A stretch of 50,878 nucleotides of DNA, taken from contig NZ_JAMGBG010000164.1 in NCBI RefSeq assembly GCF_023516595.1, positions 1-50,878 of the forward strand. Direction: 5' to 3'. Below, piece by piece: positions 43,323-50,878 of this stretch. The notes beneath the pieces are model-generated. The model had not been told where the DNA came from. It saw nothing but the letters and a program-made list of their open reading frames with translations, and ran no database searches. Position 1 is the first letter of the stretch; the number at the start of each line of letters is the position of its first letter. The stretch is from Streptomyces neyagawaensis. Its GTDB lineage: Bacteria > Actinomycetota > Actinomycetes > Streptomycetales > Streptomycetaceae. The position numbers were made by a program, and so were the translations under genes.

Positions 43323-43338
43323 CGTTACCCCCGTAACG
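43323..43338. promoter_or_regulatory. Palindrome over the ribosome site of the toxin operon
   Basis: CGTTAC-CCCC-GTAACG is a perfect 6-bp inverted repeat 3 bp upstream of the first toxin-operon start codon. On the minus strand its centre is GGGG, which together with the following G/A bases supplies the Shine-Dalgarno. It could be an operator or a translation-blocking hairpin. A second palindrome, TTGGTACCAA, lies at 43434-43443. Confidence 0.55.
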
Positions 43339-43574
43339 TTCGCTTCCCTCAGTACACACGCGCAACCGGCACCGTTCGGTTCCCACCGGAGAGCGGGACT
43401 TCACGGCCGTCGCACGGGCGCGCACGTCAATCGTTGGTACCAAAGGGGCGGTTACGAGCGCAACGTCAATGCGGTGAGGTGCCTCACAGCCACGGGCAAG
43501 GCTGCGGCGACGGGTACGGGGGCGGCCATCGGCGGCGGGGCCGACTCTCGCCGGTCAGGGCCGTGGTGCCTCCC

Positions 43575-44546
43575 TCACCGGGCAGGGTGGTGGTGCGTCC
43601 AGCCCTCCCACGCGGAGGCGATCATCTCGTCGACTCCGTGGCGGGCCTTCCAGCCCAGTTCGGTGGCGATGCGGTCCGCCGAGGCGACGACGCGGGCGGG
43701 GTCGCCCGGACGCCGGTCCACCACGACCGGGGACAGGGAGTGGCCGGTGTGGGCGGTGATCCGGTCGATCATCTCCCGTACCGAGACGCCCTCGCCGCGG
43801 CCGATGTTGAGGGTGAGGTCGGTGCCGGGGGCCTCCCGCAGCCGCCGGGCGGTGGCCACATGGGCCTCGGCCAGGTCGACGACGTGGATGTAGTCGCGGA
43901 CGCAGGTGCCGTCGGGGGTGGGGTAGTCGGCGCCGAAGATCCGCGGCGGAGCCGCCTCGGTGAGCTTCTCGAACACCATGGGGACGAGGTTGAACACACC
44001 GGTGTCGGCCAGGGCCGGGGCCGCCGCCCCGGCGACGTTGAAGTAGCGCAGCGACGCCGTCGACAGGCCCGTCGCCCGGCCCGTGGCCCGCACCAGCCAC
44101 TCCCCGACCAGCTTCGTCTCGCCGTACGGGCTCATGGGCGCGCAGGGCGTGTCCTCCGTGACCAGGTCCACGTCGGGCATGCCGTACACAGCCGCCGAGG
44201 ACGAGAACACGAACGACGGGACACCGGCGTCCGTGACGGCGCCGAGCAGGGTGCGCAGGCCCTCGACGTTCTCCCGGTAGTAGTGCAGGGGCCGTTCGAC
44301 GGACTCGCCGACCTGCTTCTTCGCCGCGAGGTGCACGACGCCGGTGACGCCGTGGCCGCGGATCACCCGCGCCAGACGCTCCCCGTCGAGGGTCGAGCCG
44401 ATCTCCAACGGCACACCCTCCGGCACCCGCTCGGCGATCCCCGTGGACAGGTCGTCGTAGACGACGGCCTCCTCGCCCGCGTCGAGCAACGCGCGCACCA
44501 CATGGGCTCCGATGTATCCGGCGCCACCGGTGATCAGCCAGGTCAT
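43575..44546 (-). CDS. galE: UDP-glucose 4-epimerase
   Basis: A 323-residue short-chain dehydrogenase-type epimerase that interconverts UDP-glucose and UDP-galactose with bound NAD. Seen: GGAGYIG (7-13), VVHLAA (70-75), FSSSAAVYG with catalytic Ser, and Tyr141-x3-Lys145 in SPYGETK; LNIGRGEGVSV near the C-terminus is typical of GalE. ATG 44546 has GAGAGGACAG upstream. The gene is beside glycosyltransferase genes, not the galactose-use operon, so it probably supplies UDP-galactose for an envelope polymer. Confidence 0.95.
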   Translation of the reverse strand: MTWLITGGAGYIGAHVVRALLDAGEEAVVYDDLSTGIAERVPEGVPLEIGSTLDGERLARVIRGHGVTGVVHLAAKKQVGESVERPLHYYRENVEGLRTLLGAVTDAGVPSFVFSSSAAVYGMPDVDLVTEDTPCAPMSPYGETKLVGEWLVRATGRATGLSTASLRYFNVAGAAAPALADTGVFNLVPMVFEKLTEAAPPRIFGADYPTPDGTCVRDYIHVVDLAEAHVATARRLREAPGTDLTLNIGRGEGVSVREMIDRITAHTGHSLSPVVVDRRPGDPARVVASADRIATELGWKARHGVDEMIASAWEGWTHHHPAR

Positions 44547-44640
44547 GGACGACTGTCCTCTCGTCGATGGACCCGCGGGGTCCTGCCAGGGGTGAGGCCG
44601 CGCGCGTCGGGTGACGGCGCGGGTGCGACCAGGTCGGTCA

Positions 44641-46233
44641 TCAGTGAAGCAGGCGCTTGAGACGACGGCGCACCACCTCGGTGAATCCGCGCCAACCGGG
44701 CGCGAGCCGCAGTGCGAGCGCGCCCGCGTGGGTCGCGTACGGCTGCACCAGGAGCACTCCGTGCCGGGTGCTCGGGAGCGCGCGACGGCGCAGTAGCCCG
44801 GCACCCGAGACCGCGTGGGCGGTGGTCTCGCGCCGGCTGCCGTCCTGGAACAGCAGTCTCAGCCGCAGGTCCCAGGTGCCGCTGCCCAGCGCCGCCAGGT
44901 CCAGCGGGACCTCCGCCGCCCAGTGCTCGGCCCCGGGGCAGGCCGTGAGGGGCACCGTGCGGGCGAGGCCCACGCGGCCGTCGTCCCGCTCGACGAACTC
45001 CACCTCCACCGTCTCGGGGCCCGCGTCCGCCATCCGTCCGTACAGCTCGTGCAGGCGCAGCCGGAGGACGGTGCTCCGCGCGTGGGGCCGCAGCTCCGCG
45101 TCGACGGCGGCCGGCAGCAGGTGCACGGGGCGGACGAGGAGGTGGTCCAGCTCCACCTGGGGCAGGTCCGCCGACCAGACGGGTGTGCCGTCGCCGGCGC
45201 GCGCGTACGGCGGGTTGAGCCGCGCCGGTCGGGCCGCCATCTCCTTGAGGCGGCCCAGGTCGCGCGGTTCCTCGGCGGCGAGGATCACCCGGGCGACGAC
45301 GCGGCCGGGCGCGGGCGCCGGCGTGAAGTCGCCCTCGTCGAAGCAGCTCAGGTACGCGCGGGTGAGGCCCCACCATTCGCGCCGGTAGTGCGCGCTGCGC
45401 AGGTCCAGCTCGCGCACGTACATGCGCAGCGAGTGGTCGAGGAAGCGTGTCCGGGTGGCCCGCGCGAGGCGCTTCTCGCCGGCGCCGAGGAGGATGTCGT
45501 ACGACAGCCGGTCGGCCTGGATGCGGGCCTGCCAGTTGGCGATGTCGGAGCGGTCGAGGGAGAGCGAGAGCCGGGCCGCCGAACGCCGGACCTGCCACAC
45601 GTAGACGGGGTCGGGGACGAGCGCGACGCGCGGCCCGGCGGCCAGCACGCGGGCGACGAACACGAAGTCCTCGTACGGGAAGCGTCCCTCGGGGAAGCGG
45701 ATGCCGTGGTCGCGCAGGAAGGCGGTTCGGTAGAGCTTGTTGACGCAGAGCGTGTCGTGGACGAGGCGCTCGCGCCGGGCCGGATGGGTGACCAGCGCGC
45801 GCCGGGCGTACACCTCGGGCTGCCAGGGCGTCTCGCGCCCCGAAGGCAGCTCCCTGCGGACGCACAGCCCGGCCGCCACCGGCGCGTCGTCCTCCACCGC
45901 CGCGTCCAGCAGTGCGGTGACGGCGCCCGGCGGCAGGACGTCGTCGCTGTCCAGGAACATCACGTACGGGGCGGTCGCGGCGTCCAGGCCGTCGTTGCGC
46001 GGGGTGCCGCAGCCGCCGCTGTTGGTCCCGCGCCGGACGACTCTCAGCCGGGGTTCGGCGGCGGCCAGTTCCTCCAGCAGATCGCCGCTGCCGTCCGTCG
46101 AGCAGTCGTCGACCGCGATCACCTCATGGACGGCCGGCCCCTGGGCGAGCGCCGAGCGCACTGCGTCCGCCACGTGAAGGGCATCGTCGTACCCGATGAC
46201 GACGACGGTGACCTGCGCCTGCTGAAGAAGCAT
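44641..46233 (-). CDS. GT2-family glycosyltransferase
   Basis: A 530-residue protein. The GT2 core (5 to about 230) has VTVVVIGYDDALHV, VIAVDDCSTDGS, NSGGCGTPRNDG and metal-binding FLDSDD, then FPYEDFVF as the likely catalytic-base region. About 280 more residues with beta-rich segments follow, much like the middle domain of the fused transferase at 32072 but without its CDP-glycerol-type domain. The two are clearly paralogous. ATG 46233 is chosen where the GT2 fold begins; the frame runs open upstream through the next gene. It has no signal peptide and acts at the inner membrane face. Confidence 0.88.
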   Translation of the reverse strand: MLLQQAQVTVVVIGYDDALHVADAVRSALAQGPAVHEVIAVDDCSTDGSGDLLEELAAAEPRLRVVRRGTNSGGCGTPRNDGLDAATAPYVMFLDSDDVLPPGAVTALLDAAVEDDAPVAAGLCVRRELPSGRETPWQPEVYARRALVTHPARRERLVHDTLCVNKLYRTAFLRDHGIRFPEGRFPYEDFVFVARVLAAGPRVALVPDPVYVWQVRRSAARLSLSLDRSDIANWQARIQADRLSYDILLGAGEKRLARATRTRFLDHSLRMYVRELDLRSAHYRREWWGLTRAYLSCFDEGDFTPAPAPGRVVARVILAAEEPRDLGRLKEMAARPARLNPPYARAGDGTPVWSADLPQVELDHLLVRPVHLLPAAVDAELRPHARSTVLRLRLHELYGRMADAGPETVEVEFVERDDGRVGLARTVPLTACPGAEHWAAEVPLDLAALGSGTWDLRLRLLFQDGSRRETTAHAVSGAGLLRRRALPSTRHGVLLVQPYATHAGALALRLAPGWRGFTEVVRRRLKRLLH

Positions 46234-46274
46234 CGTTGCCCCGAACCTATGAGAGGTTTGTGTGCAATCTTCCC

Positions 46275-47552
46275 TTAAGAGGGACTTCGCGGCCCCGTCG
46301 GGAAGATGGCCCGTGTGGAGTCGGGGTTCCGTTCGGGCGTGTGGGATTCCGTCGGATCGTCGGTGGCGTTCGTGCCGACCGGGTGGGGATTCCCGGTGGT
46401 ACCCCGCCAAAGCCGGGCGAACGACAGGCCCGCCGCGATCACCAGCAGCCCGTTGCGCGCCACCATCAGCAGACAGCCCCGCCAGGTGGAGGCGACCACG
46501 TCGTCGTAGAGCACCGGATAGACCACGGTGGTGAGGGCGGTCGCCGCCACGAGCAGGACGGCCACCGGCCGCTGGGTGGTGTGCCGCGAGGTCAGGCACA
46601 CGGCGGACAGTCCGAGCAGCCACACCAGGTACTGGGGGCTGATGACCCGGCTGGTCACCGTGAACAGCAGCACGGCGGCCAGGGCGGCGTCGTACGGTGT
46701 CGCCGGCGACCAGCGGCGGGCCCGCGTCCGCCACAGCAGCAGCGCGCCGAGTGCCAGCACGGTGAGCCCCAGCAGGGCCGCGGCCACCGACGACACATAC
46801 GGCCCGACGAACTCCAGCGAGCCGTAGCGATGGCGCACGGTCCCCGGCCAGCCCGCCCGGCGCGCGAGCCCCAGGGCGGTGCCGCCCAGCGACTCGATCT
46901 GCACGCCCCGCCCGCCCTGCTGCCGCAGGAAGTCGAACGGATCCCTGAACAGCGCGGCCAGTGCCCCCAGCAGCACACCCGCCGTGACCACCGCCGCCGT
47001 CCACGCCTCCCGCGTCGTACGGCCCCTCGGCATGCCGATCAGCGTCAGTGCCGGCCACACCTTCACCAGCGCGCCGGCCGCCGCCAGCGCCCCGCACGCG
47101 CGCGTGGAGCGCGACAGGGCGAGCAGGGCGACGACGGCGAAGGCGGTGGCCTGCACGTCGTAGCGCACCAGGGGCAGGAACATCAGCAGCGGTAGGGCCG
47201 CCGTCCACAGGGCCGCGCCGCGCAGACTGCGTCCGGGGCGCCGTCCCGCGCGCAGGAGGGCCACCGTGACGACCAGGTCCGCCGCGAGGGTCAGGGCCAC
47301 GAACGCCTGGAAGTACGTCAGCCCCGGCAGCAGCCCGGGGGAGAGGAGCACCGGGCCCGCGCCCGGCGGGTACTGCCACAGCCGGTCCCCCGACGGGTAC
47401 GTGCCGGTGGTGAGGACGCCGTACCAGCGGGCGTACAGCTGGTGCACCTCGCGCGCGACCCCGCCCTCGCCGAGCGGGCCGAGGTGGTCGTGCGCGAGCA
47501 GCCACAGCATCAGGGCGCGGGTGGCGAGCCAGCCGACGGTGAGAGATCTCAT
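46275..47552 (-). CDS. GT87-like (DUF2029) polyprenol-phosphate mannosyltransferase
   Basis: A 425-residue polytopic protein with about 10-11 hydrophobic helices, in the GT-C pattern of DUF2029/GT87 mannosyltransferases of actinobacteria. The first external loop carries GEGGVAREVHQLYARWYGVL, then YPPG. A central LVRYDVQATAFAVVALLA is followed by GALVKVWPALTLI, and RVISPQYLVWLLG lies near the end, all typical. It uses a polyprenol-phosphate sugar on the outer face. ATG 47552 gives a first helix (RALMLWLLAH) without an odd lead. Same direction as the GT2 and galE genes downstream, likely one envelope-sugar operon. Confidence 0.85.
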   Translation of the reverse strand: MRSLTVGWLATRALMLWLLAHDHLGPLGEGGVAREVHQLYARWYGVLTTGTYPSGDRLWQYPPGAGPVLLSPGLLPGLTYFQAFVALTLAADLVVTVALLRAGRRPGRSLRGAALWTAALPLLMFLPLVRYDVQATAFAVVALLALSRSTRACGALAAAGALVKVWPALTLIGMPRGRTTREAWTAAVVTAGVLLGALAALFRDPFDFLRQQGGRGVQIESLGGTALGLARRAGWPGTVRHRYGSLEFVGPYVSSVAAALLGLTVLALGALLLWRTRARRWSPATPYDAALAAVLLFTVTSRVISPQYLVWLLGLSAVCLTSRHTTQRPVAVLLVAATALTTVVYPVLYDDVVASTWRGCLLMVARNGLLVIAAGLSFARLWRGTTGNPHPVGTNATDDPTESHTPERNPDSTRAIFPTGPRSPS

Positions 47553-47770
47553 CGGCCGGATCGTAAGGCGCGCGAAAGCCGGGAATGCGGCGATACGCCG
47601 TCGAAGGCCGACAAGAGCGATCAAGACCGACCGATGGGCAGTACGGGGGCCACCTGGGGCGTGCTTCTCATCCGACGGCGGCCGGCCGTGCCCGACGGCA
47701 ACCCTCCGCGCCCGAGGGTGGTCCGCCGGGGCGTCCGGGGGCGGTTTCGCCGGCAGAGGGACGGGGACGG

Positions 47771-48262
47771 TCAGCGGGTCGTGGGGTCCTGGAGTGCCGC
47801 CTCGTCCAGGGCGGCGGTGAGGCGGTCCAGGCGGTCGCGGAGGTCGCGGATCTCGTCGACGTCGAACGTGGTCGCGGAGAAGATCCGGCGCGGCACGGCC
47901 AGGGCGCGCTCCCGCAGGGCGGTGCCCTCCTCGGTCAGCCGCACCTCGACGGACCGCTCGTCGCGGGCGCTGCGCTCCCGCCGGACGAGACCGGCGGCCT
48001 CCAGGCGCTTCAGCAGCGGGGACAGGGTCCCGGAGTCGAGTCGCAGATACTCGCCGAGCTTCTTGACGGGCAGCTCGCCCTGCTCCCACAGCACGAGCAT
48101 CACCAGGTACTGCGGATAGGTGATCCCCAGCTCCTTGAGGACCACCCGGTAGACGCCGTTGAAGGCGCGCGAGGCGGCGTGCAGGGAGAAGCAGATCTGC
48201 CGGTCCAGGCGGAGGAACTCCTCCTCGGAGACCCCCTCGGGCAATGGGATGGCGCTGGTCAT
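47771..48262 (-). CDS. ohrR: MarR-family organic peroxide sensor OhrR
   Basis: A 163-residue MarR repressor. Its N-terminal helix has RQICFSLHAASRAF with Cys24, the peroxide-sensing cysteine of OhrR. The winged helix reads TYPQYLVMLVLWEQ, KLGEYLRLDSGTLSPLLKRL, and the wing RRERSARDERSVEVRLT. Oxidation of the cysteine by organic hydroperoxides releases DNA. Divergent from ohr, with a CAATT-G-AATTG operator between. No second cysteine is near the C-terminus, suggesting the one-cysteine type. Confidence 0.93.
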   Translation of the reverse strand: MTSAIPLPEGVSEEEFLRLDRQICFSLHAASRAFNGVYRVVLKELGITYPQYLVMLVLWEQGELPVKKLGEYLRLDSGTLSPLLKRLEAAGLVRRERSARDERSVEVRLTEEGTALRERALAVPRRIFSATTFDVDEIRDLRDRLDRLTAALDEAALQDPTTR

Positions 48263-48301
48263 GCCCCCAGAGTACCTCGCCGCCCACCATTTAGTTGTGC
48301 C

Positions 48302-48312
48302 CAATTGAATTG
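48302..48312. promoter_or_regulatory. OhrR operator candidate
   Basis: CAATTGAATTG is a perfect palindrome centred on G48307, inside an AT-rich island flanked by TTGTG on both sides, in the 129-nt region between ohrR and ohr. AT-rich CAATT/AATTG half-sites are the known OhrR type. It could control both genes. Confidence 0.7.
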
Positions 48313-48391
48313 TGTGCTCTACTTGGGGCCGTGCACGGCGATCGGACGGATCGCCGGACGTGACGTGAACTGTGAAAGGGATGGGTTTCCC

Positions 48392-48805
48392 ATGGACGCG
48401 CTCTACACCGCTGTCGCCACCGCCACCCACGGCCGCGAGGGCCGCGCCGTCACCAACGACGGCAAGCTCGACCTCGGCCTGGCCCTCCCGGTGGAGCTGG
48501 GCGGCAACGGCCAGGGCACCAACCCGGAGCAGCTGTTCGCCGCGGGCTACGCCGCCTGCTTCGCCAGCGCCCTCGGCCTGGTCGGCCGCGCCGCCAAGGT
48601 CGACGTCAGCGAGGCCGCCGTGACCGCCGAGGTCGGCATAGGCAAGCAGGGCGAGGGCTTCGCCCTCAAGGCCACCCTCCGCGTCGAGCTCCCCGACAGC
48701 GTCGACGAGGCCACCGGCCGCAAGCTCGTCGAGCAGGCCCACCAGGTCTGCCCCTACTCCAACGCCACGCGCAACAACATCCCGGTCGAGCTCGTCATCG
48801 AGTAA
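48392..48805 (+). CDS. ohr: Organic hydroperoxide resistance peroxidase Ohr
   Basis: A 137-residue thiol peroxidase. Redox cysteines are Cys56 (AAGYAACF) and Cys120 (QVCPYSNATR), and Glu46 is in NPEQL. It reduces organic hydroperoxides and peroxynitrite-type oxidants, regenerated by lipoylated proteins or low-molecular-weight thiols. ATG 48392 has GAAAGGG about 11 nt upstream; an ATG at 48381 is out of frame. Divergently paired with ohrR. A strong hairpin follows at 48828-48869. Confidence 0.95.
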   Translation: MDALYTAVATATHGREGRAVTNDGKLDLGLALPVELGGNGQGTNPEQLFAAGYAACFASALGLVGRAAKVDVSEAAVTAEVGIGKQGEGFALKATLRVELPDSVDEATGRKLVEQAHQVCPYSNATRNNIPVELVIE

Positions 48806-48827
48806 CCCGTCGCCGCACGGCCGTCGC

Positions 48828-48869
48828 GCGCGGATCGCTCCGCACCACCCCTACGGAGCGATCCGCGCC
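48828..48869 (+). terminator. ohr terminator hairpin
   Basis: GCGCGGATCGCTCCG (48828-48842) pairs perfectly with CGGAGCGATCCGCGC (48854-48868), a 15-bp stem with an 11-nt loop, 22 nt after the ohr stop. The right arm is the first of three direct copies (see 48854-48919). Confidence 0.8.
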
Positions 48870-48919
48870 TCCGCATCACCCCGGCGGAGCGATCCGCGCC
48901 CTACGGAGCGATCCGCGCC
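48854..48919. repeat. Triplicated 16-bp element
   Basis: CGGAGCGATCCGCGCC occurs at 48854-48869, 48885-48900 and 48904-48919, with an inverted copy at 48828-48842. The last copy is the final codons of the membrane protein gene; the others lie between the convergent ohr and that gene. Looks like serial duplication of a terminator arm. Confidence 0.9.
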
Positions 48920-50514
48920 AGCACCTCCCCGGTCCGCGGACTGAAGTCCACGACCACCGCCTCCTGAGGCGCCTCGCGCGACCGGGTGAGCAGCAGCCAC
49001 CTCACCCCGTACCGCCGGGCGATCTCCGTGCGTTCCGCGCGCGTGGCCGCCGGGTCCAGATACGCCCGGACGTCCGCGTGGCGCCGCGCGCGCTCCTTCT
49101 CGTCCAGCGCCGGATCGGGCCAGGTGGGCGCCGCCAGGTTCACCCCGTACCCGGCCATCGCGTGCCCCGCGAAGTACCCGTCGGTGATCAGCACCTCACC
49201 CGCGCCCACATGCCGCGCCGCCCACGCGTACGCCGGCCAGCGCGGCGGCTGCGCGAAACCGACCGGGTCCAGCGACCGGGGGACGACCGCCCCCGCCTGC
49301 ACGGTCAGGAACCCCACGCAGACCCCCGCCGCGGCCACCGCGCCCAGCACCCGCCGCCCCCACCCCCACGGCCGGGGCGCCGCCAGCTCCACCGCCAGGG
49401 CGAACTGCGCGGGCACCGCGGCGAGCCCCAGGATCCGGCCGCACGTGTAGTGCCCGCCGACCCAGCCGTACGCCACCACCAGGCACTGCGCCCCGAACAT
49501 CAGCACCAGCGGATCCCGCGGCGATCTGCGCGCCCGCGCCCACAGCGCCGGCAGCCCCAGCAGCGCCAGCCACAGATGCCCGCCCATGTCCGTGTACAGC
49601 AGCCGATGCATGCCGTCCACGCTCGTGTTCCCGGCCAGCGACAGGACGCTGTAGTACGGCCACGCCACCGCGACCGCCAGAGCGACCGCGCCCGTCAGCG
49701 CCCAGCGCCCCACCACCGGCCCCCACCAGCCGCCCTGCCAAGCCGCCACGAGAGCGACGGCCCCGGCCAACGCGGCCACGGCCGTGATCGGGTGCGTCAG
49801 CACGATCAGCCCGTACAGCGCGCCCAGTCCCGCGTACGCCCAGGCGCTCCCGAGTCCGCTCGGGCCGACGTACCGCACCCCGCGCGCCAGACCGCCGCCC
49901 CGCGCGCGTGCGCCCGTCCACGCCCACGCCCAGAACGTCAGACCGATCGCGAACGTGGACGGGTAGCCGAGGTTCGTCGTCATCGACATCAGCGCGAGGT
50001 GGCCGCTCCACACGATCCGCTCGGTGCCCCACAGCACCGTCATGAACAGCAGCGCGAGGACCGGCGCCCACGGCCGGGGCGTCAACACCCTGACGAACCG
50101 GCCGACCCCGGTGAGCAGCACCAGCAGGTTCAGCGGCCCGGCCAGCCTCACCAGCGCCCAGCCGCTCAGGCCGGTCAGCCGGACGAGGACACCCTGGACG
50201 ACCGCGTACGGGGAGTAGTACGGGCTGCCCGCGCCCGGCAGGTCCGCCGTCGGATGGGCCGGGTGCCACAGATCCCAGCGGAGGCGTTCGATCACCGCCG
50301 CGTGCTGGCCGGTGTCGCAGCACATCGGCAGCCGCCAGTACGCCAGGGTCATCACCAGCCAGAACAGCCCGCCCAGCACGACGTAGGGGCTCGGCCGTCG
50401 GGTCAGACGGGTGCGGCCGCCGCGGAGCGCGGTGGCCCCGAGTGCGCCGCGGGGGCGGCGCCGGGGGCGTGCGCCGCCGTCCAGGGAGACGGAACCAGAT
50501 CCGGTGTAGGGCAT
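48901..50514 (-). CDS. Polytopic membrane protein, GT-C-like, unknown function
   Basis: A 537-residue protein with a basic N-terminus (Arg-rich, 1-45), then about 11-12 hydrophobic helices to residue 415, then a soluble C-terminal domain of about 110 residues rich in charged residues (YAWAARHVGAGEVLITDGY, then RYGVRWLLLTRSR). An acidic CCDTGQH segment in the first external loop and a polytopic layout with an extracytoplasmic end recall GT-C membrane glycosyltransferases or DUF-type relatives, but no signature is certain. ATG 50514 has GGGAAGGGA 8 nt upstream. It sits in the envelope-sugar region. Its last codons are copied into the intergenic repeat. Confidence 0.75.
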   Translation of the reverse strand: MPYTGSGSVSLDGGARPRRRPRGALGATALRGGRTRLTRRPSPYVVLGGLFWLVMTLAYWRLPMCCDTGQHAAVIERLRWDLWHPAHPTADLPGAGSPYYSPYAVVQGVLVRLTGLSGWALVRLAGPLNLLVLLTGVGRFVRVLTPRPWAPVLALLFMTVLWGTERIVWSGHLALMSMTTNLGYPSTFAIGLTFWAWAWTGARARGGGLARGVRYVGPSGLGSAWAYAGLGALYGLIVLTHPITAVAALAGAVALVAAWQGGWWGPVVGRWALTGAVALAVAVAWPYYSVLSLAGNTSVDGMHRLLYTDMGGHLWLALLGLPALWARARRSPRDPLVLMFGAQCLVVAYGWVGGHYTCGRILGLAAVPAQFALAVELAAPRPWGWGRRVLGAVAAAGVCVGFLTVQAGAVVPRSLDPVGFAQPPRWPAYAWAARHVGAGEVLITDGYFAGHAMAGYGVNLAAPTWPDPALDEKERARRHADVRAYLDPAATRAERTEIARRYGVRWLLLTRSREAPQEAVVVDFSPRTGEVLARIAP

Positions 50515-50545
50515 TTGCCGTCCCTTCCCGGATCAGGTCATCCGC

Positions 50546-50809
50546 TTAGCTGACCGTCACCCCATCGAGTGAAGCGCGCGGGGCGGTGAGCCGCTCCAGC
50601 AGCAGCGCCAGCCCCAGCACCGGCAGCAGCCACGCCACCACGATCAGCCGGTCGCCCCAGATGGTGATGTCCGGATGGCCGGCCTGGTTGAGCAGGCCCG
50701 TGCAGGAACCGGCGACCACGAACCACCCGAACACGGGCCGCTGCCGCACCGCCCCCGTTATGTTTTTTTGCGGTCCTGCAAGAGGACCGCTGGCCTCCGG
50801 GCCCGGCAT
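50546..50809 (-). CDS. Small two-helix membrane protein or 3' end of a larger gene
   Basis: 87 residues if started at ATG 50809, which has AGGGGG 8 nt upstream. Two hydrophobic segments (FGWFVVAGSCTGLLN and LIVVAWLLPVLGLALLLERL) flank a short loop. The frame stays open to the window's right edge, so it could be the end of a longer membrane protein starting beyond it. Codons after residue 19 have the usual GC-rich third positions, whereas those before do not (CAA AAA AAC ATA), so a GTG near 50740 could instead be the start. Same direction as the large membrane protein, 31 nt upstream of it. No family recognised. Confidence 0.5.
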   Translation of the reverse strand: MPGPEASGPLAGPQKNITGAVRQRPVFGWFVVAGSCTGLLNQAGHPDITIWGDRLIVVAWLLPVLGLALLLERLTAPRASLDGVTVS

Positions 50810-50878
50810 GACTTTTGCCCCCTGTCGAACGCATGACCTGGGGGGTGGTGTCACCGGGTCTGAGGGGTGCCGTCGGAG

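Overview
The window is high-GC actinobacterial DNA, almost certainly a Streptomyces chromosome. The codon use is strongly GC3-biased, many genes start with GTG, and genes commonly overlap as ATGA or GTGA. Landmark neighbours seen together include mtrA-mtrB-lpqB, a ComF-like gene, long-form hpf, secA, an Rv3235-family gene and a 1658-residue NAD-glutamate dehydrogenase. No species can be assigned from the sequence alone.

Layout. 1-450: the 3' end of a 23S rRNA gene, a 5S rRNA gene and a strong terminator. 520-6082 (minus): a tightly overlapping operon of membrane protein, DUF4129, DUF4350, MoxR-type AAA+ ATPase and DUF58/vWA protein. 6223-11950 (plus): mtnA, then mtrA-mtrB-lpqB, which couple cell-envelope signalling to division and development. 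12167-15001 (plus): ComF-like phosphoribosyltransferase, hpf and an orphan NarL-type response regulator. 15008-16877 (minus): a YcaQ/AlkX-like glycosylase and a GNAT acetyltransferase. 17159-20008 (plus): secA. 20211-23063: Rv3235-family, DUF6912-like, HAD hydrolase and DJ-1/PfpI genes. 23809-28785 (plus): the giant NAD-glutamate dehydrogenase.

28822-37993 holds two related Ser/Thr kinases, divergent from a wall-polymer gene set. That set comprises a fused GT2/CDP-glycerol-type polymerase, a GT4 glycosyltransferase and a TagGH-like ABC exporter. A TetR regulator with a well-marked operator region is divergent from the exporter. A small cytidine deaminase follows. 39390-43319 (minus) is an accessory polymorphic-toxin locus. 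It runs DUF6507-like protein, an 834-residue secreted-toxin candidate with a YwqJ-like deaminase tip, a YwqK-family immunity protein, and a gene whose two halves lie in different frames. 43575-47552 returns to envelope sugar metabolism: galE, a second GT2 and a GT87-like mannosyltransferase. 47771-48805 is an ohrR/ohr organic-peroxide defence pair. The window ends with a large polytopic membrane protein and a partial or small membrane ORF.

The less ordinary observations are these. The toxin locus has an AT-richer tip, and the downstream gene carries an SD-like sequence next to a CCC-C stretch exactly where its frame changes. One kinase appears to have its ribosome-binding site placed for an ATT start. 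Two tandem DnaA-box-like sequences lie ahead of the ComF-like gene. A run of hairpins forms the leader of the DUF6912-like gene. A 16-bp element that includes a gene's last codons is repeated three times plus one inverted copy between ohr and its convergent neighbour. All functional assignments come from reading motifs; no database search was run.
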